Made by a program: the position numbers and the translations under genes. From Pararcticibacter amylolyticus (GTDB lineage: Bacteria > Bacteroidota > Bacteroidia > Sphingobacteriales > Sphingobacteriaceae): a stretch of DNA of 64,000 nucleotides. The stretch spans positions 338,692 to 402,691 of the forward strand of contig NZ_QEAS01000002.1 in the NCBI RefSeq assembly GCF_003130405.1, given 5' to 3'. The notes under the pieces were generated by a model. It saw only the letters and a list, made by a program, of their open reading frames with translations, was not told the origin of the DNA and did no database searches. Positions 7,819-17,151 of this stretch are shown here, piece by piece. The number at the start of each line of letters is the position of its first letter. The first letter of the stretch is position 1.

Positions 7819-9996
7819 ATGGACGAAATTAAAAAGTTCCTCCGCTTGCTGAAAAGGCATCGGTTTACCATTATCATTATCCCTGTTATTTCGGTTGTTA
7901 TTACCTATTTCCTGGTACGCAATCAGCCTAACTCTTACCTTTCGCAGGCCAGGATTGCCACAGGGCTGGTGGACGACACCCAGCAATCGTCTTTTCTGGA
8001 TGAGGTATCCCCCCGGGGACAGGAAATTACACAGGAATTCAGCAATATCGTGGAAATGATGAGGATGAAGAAGATCCTCGACCAGGTTTCCTACAGCCTG
8101 ATGATCCATGACCTGACCCTGAACAGGCCGTTCAGACCCCTCAGTACAGCTGTAAGGGATTTAAACCCAGCTATGAGATCACAGCTGGTAAACACGCTTA
8201 AGGCCAAATATTCCAGGAGTGAAGAACTGAATCTTTGGGAGGGCCACCAGAGGGGCCTTTACGGATATGTTAAATCTATGGAATACGACAGTGAATCACT
8301 GAAAAACAAACTCAGGATCAACCGGGTGGGCGACAGTGATTTCATCAGTGTCGAGTTTGAATCTGAAAATCCAGAATTGTCAGCATTCATTGCTAATTCA
8401 CTTTCCTCTGAATTCATAAAATACTACTCGTTCATTAAGAAATCTAATCAGCTAAAAGCGACTGCCTTTCTGAAGAATCTTATGGATGAAAAGAAAGCAG
8501 CACTTAACAATGCCGTAGATTCACTCCGCAGTTATAAGATCAGGAACAGGGTATTGAACCTGGATGAACAATCGAGCCAGTTATATGCGCAGATCATCGC
8601 CTATAACGAGAGGAAGCAGGATGTCATTAAATCTATAGCCTCCAACACGGGCGCTTTAAATGAAATTGACCGGAAATTCGAACCTGGTGAAAGAAAATAT
8701 CTTGAATCGGCCCTTACCAGGCTTAATCAGCGGATCGTGGGGACAAGGCAGGAGCTTCAGGCGCTGTACGATCAGTATATCCAGAGTAATTTTGAAGAGC
8801 AGTATAAATCGTCGATCGATTCACTTCAGAACCTTCTCACCGCCGAAATAAACAAGAGCAATGATACCTACGCTTATAATCCGTTATCAGCAAAAGAACA
8901 ACTGGTTCAGCAAAAATTAAACCTGGAGATCCAGCTCGACCTTTCACGGTACAGCATGAACTCAATAGAACGGGAATTGAATAGCCTCAATTCCCAGTTT
9001 GATCTCCTGGTTCCTCACGAGGCAGTTGTACAATCCCTTGACCGCGACATTGAAGTTGCCAGCCAGGAGTACCTTGATGCGCTTGGCAAGTACAATCAAA
9101 GCAATATGGTATCAGGTCTGGCTGTAAAACTCAACCTGGTTCAAAACGCAATGCCCGGAGCTATTCAGCCTTCGAAGAAGATGCTTCTTGTCATTCTGAG
9201 CGGTATCATCAGTTTTGCTTTTTGCTTTGTGGTATTGTTTCTGATATTTTTTACCGACCATTCGGTGCTTTCGGCCAAAGACCTGGCAAATAAGACCGGA
9301 AAACCTGTACTGGGCGAACTCGGTCACCTGAACTCCAGTGCCATAGATCTGAAAGAAATATGGAGTGCGGCAGGAAAAGAGGAGTTAACGGAGTTCAGGG
9401 AAGCTCTGCGGTCCGTCCGTTTCGAAATAGAAAGGGAACTGAAGGGAAAAGTCCTTGCAGTAACAAGCATGGGTCCTTCGGAAGGAAAAACGCTGCTCTC
9501 CTTAAGTGTTGCTTACGCATTCAGTAAAGCAAACAGGAAAGTACTCCTGCTTGACGGCAACTTCAGCCATCCTGAAATCAGTCGTCAGGCCAAAAACCCC
9601 GTTTACCTGGAAGATTATTTCAGGGGGGCCGGCCTGCTGAATGAACATTCTGCTGAATCTTTCGTGAGTGTACTTTCAAACCGCGGTGAAGATACTTCGG
9701 TGCTGGAACTCACTGATGAGGAGACTATCCACCAGAAAATAAACAAGCTGAAAGAGCAGTTCGATCTCATTATTATTGAGACACCATCCATTGACAGTTC
9801 CAATCAGGCAAAAGAATGGATCAGCTTTGCAGACAGTGTGGTAGCAGTTTTCGCCGCCGGTCAGACCATAAATGAAACCAAAAAGCTTTATGTCCAATAT
9901 TTCAAGAGCATAGACGAAAAATTTGCGGGATGGGTACTTAATCAGCCGACTGCAGATGGCATCTACAAAAACAAAGGGAAGAAAAAAGGGATATGA
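7819..9996 (+). CDS. Wzc/GumC-like polysaccharide co-polymerase with divergent BY-kinase domain
   Basis: A 725-residue inner-membrane protein. It has a Wzz-like N-terminus with a membrane helix (about 15-33), a long periplasmic coiled-coil part (about 200-450), a second membrane helix (about 457-481), and a cytoplasmic nucleotide-binding domain (about 535-710). Walker A reads GPSEGKTLLS (about 552-561). The later motifs are unusual: DGN where bacterial tyrosine kinases have DxD, and IIIETPS where the Walker B aspartate and PP are expected. The tail has only a few scattered tyrosines. Such proteins control chain length and export of exopolysaccharide. The chain-length role is likely; tyrosine kinase activity is doubtful. 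Confidence 0.88.
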   Translation: MDEIKKFLRLLKRHRFTIIIIPVISVVITYFLVRNQPNSYLSQARIATGLVDDTQQSSFLDEVSPRGQEITQEFSNIVEMMRMKKILDQVSYSLMIHDLTLNRPFRPLSTAVRDLNPAMRSQLVNTLKAKYSRSEELNLWEGHQRGLYGYVKSMEYDSESLKNKLRINRVGDSDFISVEFESENPELSAFIANSLSSEFIKYYSFIKKSNQLKATAFLKNLMDEKKAALNNAVDSLRSYKIRNRVLNLDEQSSQLYAQIIAYNERKQDVIKSIASNTGALNEIDRKFEPGERKYLESALTRLNQRIVGTRQELQALYDQYIQSNFEEQYKSSIDSLQNLLTAEINKSNDTYAYNPLSAKEQLVQQKLNLEIQLDLSRYSMNSIERELNSLNSQFDLLVPHEAVVQSLDRDIEVASQEYLDALGKYNQSNMVSGLAVKLNLVQNAMPGAIQPSKKMLLVILSGIISFAFCFVVLFLIFFTDHSVLSAKDLANKTGKPVLGELGHLNSSAIDLKEIWSAAGKEELTEFREALRSVRFEIERELKGKVLAVTSMGPSEGKTLLSLSVAYAFSKANRKVLLLDGNFSHPEISRQAKNPVYLEDYFRGAGLLNEHSAESFVSVLSNRGEDTSVLELTDEETIHQKINKLKEQFDLIIIETPSIDSSNQAKEWISFADSVVAVFAAGQTINETKKLYVQYFKSIDEKFAGWVLNQPTADGIYKNKGKKKGI

Positions 9997-11204
9997 GTTG
10001 GCTCTCCCCCATATGGACGGCAGTTCAGATTATCATCGGATACAATTTGGTGCTTCCGGTGCTGCTGTTCATCTTATGGCTTATTTTTAAACGGCGCGGG
10101 AGATCCGGTCGTATAGATAGTAGCTTTCAGCCAGACTATGCTATTATACTGACTGCCTACGAACAGACACACACGATTCCGGCGGCCGTTAATTCCATCC
10201 TGAATTTACATTACCGGAACTTTCTCCTTTATATTGTTGCTGATAACTGCGATGTCAGCGGGTTATCCTTCGATGATGAAAAAGTGATTATCCTGAGGCC
10301 CCCGATGATTCTTCAAAGTAATACAAGATCTCATTTCTATGCGATCAGCCACTTTCAAAGAAATCATACTCATTTAACGATCATAGACAGCGATAACCTC
10401 GTTGATCCCGGGTATCTGGACCAGCTCAACATTTATTTCAATAATGGATTTGAAGCCGTTCAGGGAGTCAGGAACGCAAAGAACCTGAATTCTGTTTACG
10501 CTTGCCTCGACGCTGCACGCGATATTTATTATCATTTTTATGACGGCAGGATCCTCTTCGGACTGGGGTCTTCAGCTACCCTTGCTGGTTCAGGCATGGC
10601 TTTCACCACGGAACTTTATGCAGGCTGCCTCCAGCATCTCGATGTGCAGGGGGCTGGCTTCGATAAGGTGCTTCAAAATGAAATTTTAAAAAAAGGGAAA
10701 AGGATCGCTTTTGCAGAGAAAGCGATTGTTTACGACGAAAAAACTTCGAGATCCGATCAACTGGTCAATCAGCGTTCAAGATGGATCAATACCTGGTTCC
10801 GGTATTTTTCATTTGGCTTTGGACTTATAACTCGTGGAATTACCAGGTTTAACCTCAATCAGTTCTTGTTCGGGCTCATCCTCCTAAGACCACCCCTTTT
10901 CATCTTCCTGCTGCTTTCGTTCGTCTGTCTTCTTGTGGATCTTTTCATAAGTCCGGTTCACGCCCTTCTTTGGGCTGTAGCATTTATGGTGTTCACCTGT
11001 GGATTTGCTATTTCACTGATATCTTCAGAAACAGATAAAAAGATCTACGATTCTTTGATTGCGATTCCTAAATTTATATATTTTCAGATAGTTTCACTGA
11101 TATACAGCAGGAAAGCCAATAAACGTTCGGTCGCCACGAAGCATTATCACCCGGGTATGGAAAACAAAGACCGGACAACAAAGGAGGAAACAAATGAGGA
11201 TTGA
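9993..11204 (+). CDS. Membrane glycosyltransferase, family 2 (cellulose-synthase-like)
   Basis: A 403-residue processive-type GT2 enzyme. An N-terminal membrane helix is followed by the GT-A domain with ILTAYEQ near residue 52, the metal-binding DSDN (about 131-134) and QRSRW (about 258-262, the QxxRW motif), then three or four membrane helices from about 285 to 380. It transfers a sugar from a nucleotide-sugar to a lipid-linked or growing glycan at the inner membrane. It overlaps the Wzc-like gene by four bases (ATGA), so the two are co-translated. Sugar specificity cannot be read from the sequence. Confidence 0.87.
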   Translation: MSWLSPIWTAVQIIIGYNLVLPVLLFILWLIFKRRGRSGRIDSSFQPDYAIILTAYEQTHTIPAAVNSILNLHYRNFLLYIVADNCDVSGLSFDDEKVIILRPPMILQSNTRSHFYAISHFQRNHTHLTIIDSDNLVDPGYLDQLNIYFNNGFEAVQGVRNAKNLNSVYACLDAARDIYYHFYDGRILFGLGSSATLAGSGMAFTTELYAGCLQHLDVQGAGFDKVLQNEILKKGKRIAFAEKAIVYDEKTSRSDQLVNQRSRWINTWFRYFSFGFGLITRGITRFNLNQFLFGLILLRPPLFIFLLLSFVCLLVDLFISPVHALLWAVAFMVFTCGFAISLISSETDKKIYDSLIAIPKFIYFQIVSLIYSRKANKRSVATKHYHPGMENKDRTTKEETNED

Positions 11205-11328
11205 TCCGGAAACAGGCACCACAAGCGGAAAACCCAAAAAGGATGTTAAAAAACTGTCGCGTAATGCGGCTATCGCGGTGTGTTTTGTAATCGTTTATTA
11301 TTTTTTCATTAAACTCCTGTTCCTGTAA
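11194..11328 (+). CDS. 44-residue single-span membrane peptide inside the polysaccharide operon
   Basis: A small gene. ATG at 11194 is preceded by a near-perfect ribosome binding site (AAGGAGG, 7 bases before the start), rare in this window. The 44-residue product has a polar, lysine-rich N-half (GKPKKDVKKLSRN) and one hydrophobic helix from about 25 to 44 rich in Val, Ile, Tyr and Phe. Its start overlaps the GT2 gene by 11 bases, and its TAA shares one base with the ATG of the polymerase gene, so it is translationally coupled on both sides. No family is recognised. It may be a small subunit or stabiliser of the polymerase or synthase; that is inference. Confidence 0.72.
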   Translation: MRIDPETGTTSGKPKKDVKKLSRNAAIAVCFVIVYYFFIKLLFL

Positions 11329-12839
11329 TGGAAAAGATCAGCTTATATAAGGAGATGGGAGACACACCTAAAAAAAGCGCGTTCAGATCCTTCCTTACGT
11401 TCAGGGGCAAACCAGCCCCGGTTTTCTATCTTGTTCTGTTACTGTGCTCGGCTCTTATTTCCTTCACAGTTGCCTATTCAGGCGTTGGAGGAGGAATAGC
11501 TGTGCTGGCCTTGATCGTGGGACTTCCTCTGTCTTATGGGATAGTTGTTTACCCCAAGTTCGGAATCACTATCCTGCTCATATCGGCCTATCTGCTTATG
11601 TGGGTTTACAGGATGGGGATTGTGGATTATCCCCTGGGTACATTAATGGACGCCTTGCTGGGACTTCTCATCGTCGGGTTCCTGATTAAACAAAAGAAGA
11701 ATCCTGACTGGACAATGTTCAAGACGCCTGTCGGAATAATTATTGTTCTCTGGATTTCCTACAACATTCTCCAGTTTGCCAATCCCTTCGCTGAATCCAG
11801 GATGGCCTGGATTTATACGATACGCTCGGTAGCTTTCGTCATGCTGATGTACTTCATTTTCTGCTATCATATCCGCACTGTCGCATTCATCCGCTTTATC
11901 GTAAAGATATGGATAGCTCTGTCACTCTTTGCGGCACTTTACGGACTGAAACAGGAATTCATTGGTTTTTTTGATTATGAGTTCAGAAGTATAGATAATC
12001 AGAGGTTCAGGTCTCTCCTGTTCATCGCCGGTCACTGGCGTAAGTTTTCGATATTTACCGATCCCGTTGCATTTTCTTATAATATGGTAGCAAGTGCCAT
12101 CATGTGCCTGGTGCTTATCTTCCGCCCGGCCATGGTTTTATGGAAGAGGATTACACTTTTCGTACTGGCCTCCATATTCCTGTATTCTATGCTGTTTTCC
12201 GGCACCAGGGGGGCGTATGTGCTCATACCGGCAGCGATCGTCTTATTTGTGATCCTCAATCCGGCAAGAAAGGTTCTGCTGATTTGCTCTGTCATTGCGG
12301 TATTATTCACCATCGTAGTCTTTTTACCGACATCCAGTCCAACTATACGACGTTTCCAAACCGCGTTCAGACCTTCTGAAGATGCATCCTTTAATGCCCG
12401 TAAGAATAATCAGAAACGCTTTCAGCCTTATATCCGGTCGCATCCAATTGGCGGCGGACTCGGCGCCACAGGCGGCTGGGGTGTAAAGTTCGCCCCTCAT
12501 TCTTACCTCGCACAACTTCCGCCGGATAGCGGATATGTGAGGGTTGCAGCAGAATTGGGGTGGATAGGACTGTTCATGATCTGCACATTGTTTTTCATCA
12601 TCCTGAAAACAGGTATTGACAGCTATTGGAAAATAAAAGATCCCGAACTGAAGAACTATACCCTGGCAATGATTCTGATCGTGTTTGCTTACGCTATCGG
12701 TAATTATCCTCAGGAAGCAATCGTGCAATTCCCTTCTAATGTTTATTTTTACCTGTATACAGCACTTATCTTTGTAGTGGCAAGATTGGATGCGGAGAAA
12801 TCGAACAAAGTGACAAACGAAAATAACATACAGGCATAA
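11328..12839 (+). CDS. O-antigen ligase/polymerase (Wzy/WaaL-like) membrane protein
   Basis: A 503-residue inner-membrane protein with roughly ten to twelve hydrophobic segments. A large hydrophilic loop near residues 350-405 has the typical Wzy_C features, including GGGLGATGGWG, a His (PHSYLAQ) and a Gly-rich AELGWIGL. The protein joins repeat units of a polysaccharide on the periplasmic side. The downstream flippase and upstream co-polymerase make a Wzx/Wzy-dependent pathway likely. Start and stop overlap the neighbours by one base each. Ligase and polymerase members cannot be told apart by sequence alone. Confidence 0.83.
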   Translation: MEKISLYKEMGDTPKKSAFRSFLTFRGKPAPVFYLVLLLCSALISFTVAYSGVGGGIAVLALIVGLPLSYGIVVYPKFGITILLISAYLLMWVYRMGIVDYPLGTLMDALLGLLIVGFLIKQKKNPDWTMFKTPVGIIIVLWISYNILQFANPFAESRMAWIYTIRSVAFVMLMYFIFCYHIRTVAFIRFIVKIWIALSLFAALYGLKQEFIGFFDYEFRSIDNQRFRSLLFIAGHWRKFSIFTDPVAFSYNMVASAIMCLVLIFRPAMVLWKRITLFVLASIFLYSMLFSGTRGAYVLIPAAIVLFVILNPARKVLLICSVIAVLFTIVVFLPTSSPTIRRFQTAFRPSEDASFNARKNNQKRFQPYIRSHPIGGGLGATGGWGVKFAPHSYLAQLPPDSGYVRVAAELGWIGLFMICTLFFIILKTGIDSYWKIKDPELKNYTLAMILIVFAYAIGNYPQEAIVQFPSNVYFYLYTALIFVVARLDAEKSNKVTNENNIQA

Positions 12840-13699
12840 TGAGCATTTTCTCAGTCCCGGACTGGATCGGACAGTATAACTTTCCGTTCATTTTTTTTGA
12901 AGAAATTCCGGATCAGGTGTTTGATTCGATCAATTCAGATCTCGACAAGCTGGTTTCAAATACACCGGAGGTCAGCATCTTGATTTCAGCATGGAACGAG
13001 GAAGTGAACATCCTCAGATGTATCGCTGCATTGGCAAAAACGAAGACCAGCCTTCCGGTCGAGATCATTGTCATCAATAATAATTCTACAGACAGAACCC
13101 AGGATACGTTAAACAAACTGCATATCAAAAGCTTGTTTCAGCCTATTCAGGGTTGGGGCCCGGCCAGGCAGCTCGGACAAGAAAACGCCGGAGGCAAATA
13201 TATCCTGCTGGCCGATGCTGATTGCTTCTATCCCCCAACCTGGGTAGATGCCATGGTAAACGGATTAAAGCAGCCCGGTGTGGTGTGTGTTTACGGCAGA
13301 TATTCTTTCATTCCCGAGCCGGGCTTCCCCAGGTGGAAGCTATATATGCTCGAGAAAATGAAGGATGTCATCGCCGAGGTGAGGCAGATAAAAAGACCTT
13401 ATTTAAATTCCTATGGGATTAATATGGGATATATCCGGGAATACGGCCTGAAGGTTGGGTTTGTCATGAAAATGATCCGCGGAGATGAAGGCCGCCTCGC
13501 TTTTGATCTGATGACTTATGGGAAAATCAGGCAGGTCAGATCCAACAAGGCACGCACCTGGACAGGTCCCCGTACGCTTGCTAAAGACGGCAGCTTCAGT
13601 AAGGCCCTGACCAATCGTGTGAAACGGGAATTCAACCGCTTCTTCAAGATATTGACCCCCGAGAAACCACACGATACCAAAACATCTTCCAACGATTAG
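12839..13699 (+). CDS. Family 2 glycosyltransferase
   Basis: A 286-residue soluble GT-A enzyme. Motifs are SILISAWNEE (about 41-50), INNNSTDRT (about 80-88) and the metal-binding DAD (about 127-129) within LLADADCFYP. The first 40 residues are not typical of the family and may be a dimerisation or membrane-contact segment. The TAATG junction with the polymerase gene shows tight coupling. It is likely to add one sugar of the repeat unit; donor and acceptor are unknown. Confidence 0.85.
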   Translation: MSIFSVPDWIGQYNFPFIFFEEIPDQVFDSINSDLDKLVSNTPEVSILISAWNEEVNILRCIAALAKTKTSLPVEIIVINNNSTDRTQDTLNKLHIKSLFQPIQGWGPARQLGQENAGGKYILLADADCFYPPTWVDAMVNGLKQPGVVCVYGRYSFIPEPGFPRWKLYMLEKMKDVIAEVRQIKRPYLNSYGINMGYIREYGLKVGFVMKMIRGDEGRLAFDLMTYGKIRQVRSNKARTWTGPRTLAKDGSFSKALTNRVKREFNRFFKILTPEKPHDTKTSSND

Positions 13700-13714
13700 C
13701 TAGCGCCTTAAAGT

Positions 13715-14896
13715 ATGAATTTTGTCTTTGTAAGCCTTCAGAGAATCAACACAGACAGGGAATCGACGTCTACAAGTCTTGCAAAGGAACTGGCAAGGCA
13801 AAATCATCAGGTTCTTTATGTAAATCACCCGCTTGACAGAAGGACGCTTCTTAAAAAGGAAAGAGATCCCTACACAAACGAACATATCAGGAAAATAAAA
13901 GAAGGAGAGCCCTCCCTGGTGAAGATCGGAGAAAACTTGTGGGAACTGAATCCGGCAAAGACACTGGAATCCATAAACTGGATACCCAATACAACGATTT
14001 TCAGGCTTTTTAATAAACTTAACAACCTCAGGTTCGGTGCTGAAATCCGGGAAGCTGTCCGTCAGCTCCAGTTCGGGTCCTTTATCCTGATCAACGATAA
14101 AGATATTTTCAGAAGCTTTTACCTGAAGGAGATATTAAAACCGTCTTTGTACGTTTACCTTGACAGGGATTACACCCTGGGCTTTGACTACTGGAAAAGG
14201 CACGGAATAACACTCGAACCGGAATTAATGAAGAAGAGTGATGCGATTGTATGCAACTCACTCGATTTCACGAAAAATGCATCGAAGTATAACCCCAGGA
14301 GCTTTTATATAGGCAATGGCGGCGATCTTTCCTTGTTTAATAAAAACAATGCAGGTCCTGTTCCGCCGGAACTCCGCGATTTGCCCCGCCCTGTCATCGG
14401 GTATGTAGGTCTTTTAACAGCTCAGCGCCTCGATATCGAACTCATAAGAAAAACCGCTCTGAACAGCCGCGGAAGTGTCGTTCTGATCGGAGCAGAAGAC
14501 GAGATATTCAGTAAAAGCGATCTTCATAACCTGAAGAACGTTTATTTTATCGAAAAGAAACACACGCGGGAGATCCCGTCTTATATTAATGCTTTTGATG
14601 TCTGTATTAACCCGCAGGTGATTAATAAAATAACGATTGGCAATTTCCCCCTCAAAATTATTGAATACCTCGCAATGGGCAAACCGGTTGTGGCTATCTC
14701 TACCAACACCATGAGGGAGGTCTTCTCCGAGCATTGTTACCTGTCGGAAGATCACGATGGTTTTATTGAGAATATAGAAACTGCCCTCAGGGAAAATAAT
14801 ACTCAGCTTGAATCCGAACGAATGGAATATGCACAGAACTTTAGTTGGGAGAATATCGTAAAAAGACTGACGGGCATAATCTGCTCCTTGAATTAA
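13715..14896 (+). CDS. Family 4-type (GT-B) glycosyltransferase
   Basis: A 393-residue GT-B enzyme. The C-terminal half carries the GT4 nucleotide-sugar site: PVIGYVGLL (about 229-237), then FPLKIIEYLAMGKPVVA (about 311-327) with the two Gly/Glu-rich elements of the E-x7-E type. The N-terminal half begins with FVFVSLQRINTDRES, as in glycosyltransferases that move sugars onto lipid-linked acceptors. It lies 15 bases after the GT2 gene in the polysaccharide operon. A retaining mechanism is expected for the family; the sugar is unknown. Confidence 0.85.
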   Translation: MNFVFVSLQRINTDRESTSTSLAKELARQNHQVLYVNHPLDRRTLLKKERDPYTNEHIRKIKEGEPSLVKIGENLWELNPAKTLESINWIPNTTIFRLFNKLNNLRFGAEIREAVRQLQFGSFILINDKDIFRSFYLKEILKPSLYVYLDRDYTLGFDYWKRHGITLEPELMKKSDAIVCNSLDFTKNASKYNPRSFYIGNGGDLSLFNKNNAGPVPPELRDLPRPVIGYVGLLTAQRLDIELIRKTALNSRGSVVLIGAEDEIFSKSDLHNLKNVYFIEKKHTREIPSYINAFDVCINPQVINKITIGNFPLKIIEYLAMGKPVVAISTNTMREVFSEHCYLSEDHDGFIENIETALRENNTQLESERMEYAQNFSWENIVKRLTGIICSLN

Positions 14897-14916
14897 CGAA
14901 CAACAATTGAAGTTTA

Positions 14917-16272
14917 ATGCGTCTTTTAACCGACTTAGCAAATAAAATAAACAGTACAGACTGGCTCAAATCAGGGCTCTTTGTTACTGCTGGCAAAGGC
15001 ATTGTGGTGGTTTCTAATTTCCTGACTTTCTACCTTTTAGTACGGATCTGCACAGAAGAACAATATGGACTCTGGATACTGTATACCTCTATCTATTCTA
15101 TCTTTGAAATAGCAGGGAACAGCTTTGTCAATAATGCGATCATCAAGTATTACAACGATTATAAAGACGATCAGAACGGGCTCTTCATTTTCAATGCGCT
15201 CGCTTTCTGCCTCTTTTTAACACTTATTATTTCGGTTCTGTTAACAGGTTCTATCTATTTCATCGACAACATTTACCACTCTGCAATTCTCAATCATATG
15301 CTGTGGTATGCTCCCCTGCTCCTTCTCTTTTCTGCTCTTATCAACTTCGGAATATGCATAGAGCAGGGAAATATGAAATTTAAAGGTCAGCTGATATCAT
15401 CCCTTATAAGGTCCGGCTTATTTATCATTTATCTCGGTGCTGTGATCATCCTGAATATGAAAATAACCCTTACAGACTTTATCATGATCCAGCTGTTATC
15501 CGGGGCACTCTCCATCATCGTGATATTTTTTCTTATAAAACGGTATCTTGCTTTGAAGCCTGTGCTGCACAAACCGGTTATCCGGGACATTGCCACTTAT
15601 GGCTTGTTCACCTTCGGCGTTGAGGTGGTCGGCCAGGTATCCAACAATATCGGGCAGCTAATTTCGGGGGCATTGCTGACGCCTGCGGCTGTAGGCATTA
15701 TAAATGTTGCAAACCGGGTTTTGCAGTTAATAGAGATTCCGCTTCAGTCAATCTCTATGATATTGCTGCCAAAAGGTGTGGTTACGATGAAGGATGAAGG
15801 AATGACAGGGATCCGTACTTTGTACGAAAAGGTGTGCTCCATGCTTGTGGCAGTCATGTTTCCTTTTCTGCTGCTTCTTTTTATATTCTCGGATCAGGTG
15901 ATCTATATTATAGCGGGAGATAAGTTCATGCAGGCATCTGTTCTTCTTAAGGTTATCGTGGTATTCAGTTTAATAAAACCCTTTGGAAGAAACGCAGGAG
16001 TTATCCTCAATGCTGTTGGTAAAACACAGATCAACTTTCTGATGGTAATTATTCCTACGGCCATCAACCTTATTTTAAGTTACGTGTTGATAAAGGAGTT
16101 CGGGGTAATAGGTTCGCCAACAGCAAATCTGATTGCAACTGTTGTTGGCTTCATCTTTAACCAGATTGTCTTGTTCAAACTTGCGGGGGTTGAGTTGAAA
16201 AATATTATGCACAGAACCATTTCTCTGTATCAGAAAGGATTTAAAATGGTCATTCACCGGGGACAACATTAG
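14917..16272 (+). CDS. Wzx-type polysaccharide flippase
   Basis: A 451-residue membrane protein with about twelve to fourteen hydrophobic helices spread evenly over its length and the usual N-terminal motif region of the MOP/Wzx superfamily (LTFYLLVRICTEEQYGLWIL). Members move undecaprenyl-linked oligosaccharide units across the inner membrane. It sits between glycosyltransferase genes and downstream of the Wzy-like gene, as expected for a Wzx/Wzy pathway. The family assignment is firm; substrate is not known. Confidence 0.87.
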   Translation: MRLLTDLANKINSTDWLKSGLFVTAGKGIVVVSNFLTFYLLVRICTEEQYGLWILYTSIYSIFEIAGNSFVNNAIIKYYNDYKDDQNGLFIFNALAFCLFLTLIISVLLTGSIYFIDNIYHSAILNHMLWYAPLLLLFSALINFGICIEQGNMKFKGQLISSLIRSGLFIIYLGAVIILNMKITLTDFIMIQLLSGALSIIVIFFLIKRYLALKPVLHKPVIRDIATYGLFTFGVEVVGQVSNNIGQLISGALLTPAAVGIINVANRVLQLIEIPLQSISMILLPKGVVTMKDEGMTGIRTLYEKVCSMLVAVMFPFLLLLFIFSDQVIYIIAGDKFMQASVLLKVIVVFSLIKPFGRNAGVILNAVGKTQINFLMVIIPTAINLILSYVLIKEFGVIGSPTANLIATVVGFIFNQIVLFKLAGVELKNIMHRTISLYQKGFKMVIHRGQH

Positions 16273-16277
16273 GCATT

Positions 16278-17147
16278 ATGATCATTCCAGTAATCACAAG
16301 CGGTCTCGGGAATCAGTTATTCCAATATGCCCTGGCAAAACAGCTTTCTGTTCTGAATAATACACAGCTGTATTTCGATCTGAGGTTCTATCAAACAGAA
16401 TATGCCAGGGAGACACAGCGAACCTTTAAACTGGATAAATTCAATATACAATATTCTGAACTGAACAGACCACTTGAGTACGGTATTAAGCTTACAAGGG
16501 CTTTTCCCAACCGGAATGTGCCACTGTTATTCTCGTATGTACGGGAAAAGCATTTTCATTTTGACCCTGACATACTGGAGCTACGGTCGCCCTGCATATT
16601 TTTGATGGGGTACTGGCAGTCCGAGAAATATTTCCATCAGGCAGCAGACCAGGTGCGGAAAGAATTATCATTTAAAAATGAACCATGTGAAGTGTTTTTC
16701 CGTATTAAAGAGCAAATCATCAACGCAAATAATCCGGTGTCGCTACATATAAGACGGGGCGATTATGTTCACCATCCCGTATTCAGTGAGACATTTGGTT
16801 TCATCGGTACTGATTATTACAGGATGGCTATTTCCCGCATGAATTCAATGGTTGGCGAATGTGATTTTTTTATTTTTACAGATGACAGAGAATGGGTGGA
16901 AAAGGAGTTTCCGCTCCCGGGAAATGCAACGTATGTAACATGTACCGGCCCGGACGCTGATATAGATGATTTACACCTGATGACACTCTGCAATCACCAT
17001 ATCATTGCAAACAGTTCCTACAGCTGGTGGGGCGCATGGCTTGGAAATAATGCAGATAAATGTGTCATCGCCCCAAAACACTGGTATAAAAACCAACCCG
17101 ACTGGGACATTAAAGATTTAGTACCTGATGGCTGGGAACAGATTTAA
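16278..17147 (+). CDS. GT11 family alpha-1,2-fucosyltransferase-like enzyme
   Basis: A 289-residue protein with the complete GT11 signature. The N-terminal GLGNQLFQYALAKQL lies at about residues 9-23, the GDP-fucose site motif HIRRGDYV at about 157-164, and NSSYSWWGAWL near 244-254. Known members transfer L-fucose (in some cases another GDP-sugar) to galactose or a related residue in an alpha-1,2 linkage. In this operon it probably adds a fucosyl branch to the repeat unit. No GDP-fucose synthesis genes are in the window. Confidence 0.9.
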   Translation: MIIPVITSGLGNQLFQYALAKQLSVLNNTQLYFDLRFYQTEYARETQRTFKLDKFNIQYSELNRPLEYGIKLTRAFPNRNVPLLFSYVREKHFHFDPDILELRSPCIFLMGYWQSEKYFHQAADQVRKELSFKNEPCEVFFRIKEQIINANNPVSLHIRRGDYVHHPVFSETFGFIGTDYYRMAISRMNSMVGECDFFIFTDDREWVEKEFPLPGNATYVTCTGPDADIDDLHLMTLCNHHIIANSSYSWWGAWLGNNADKCVIAPKHWYKNQPDWDIKDLVPDGWEQI

Positions 17148-17151
17148 AATA

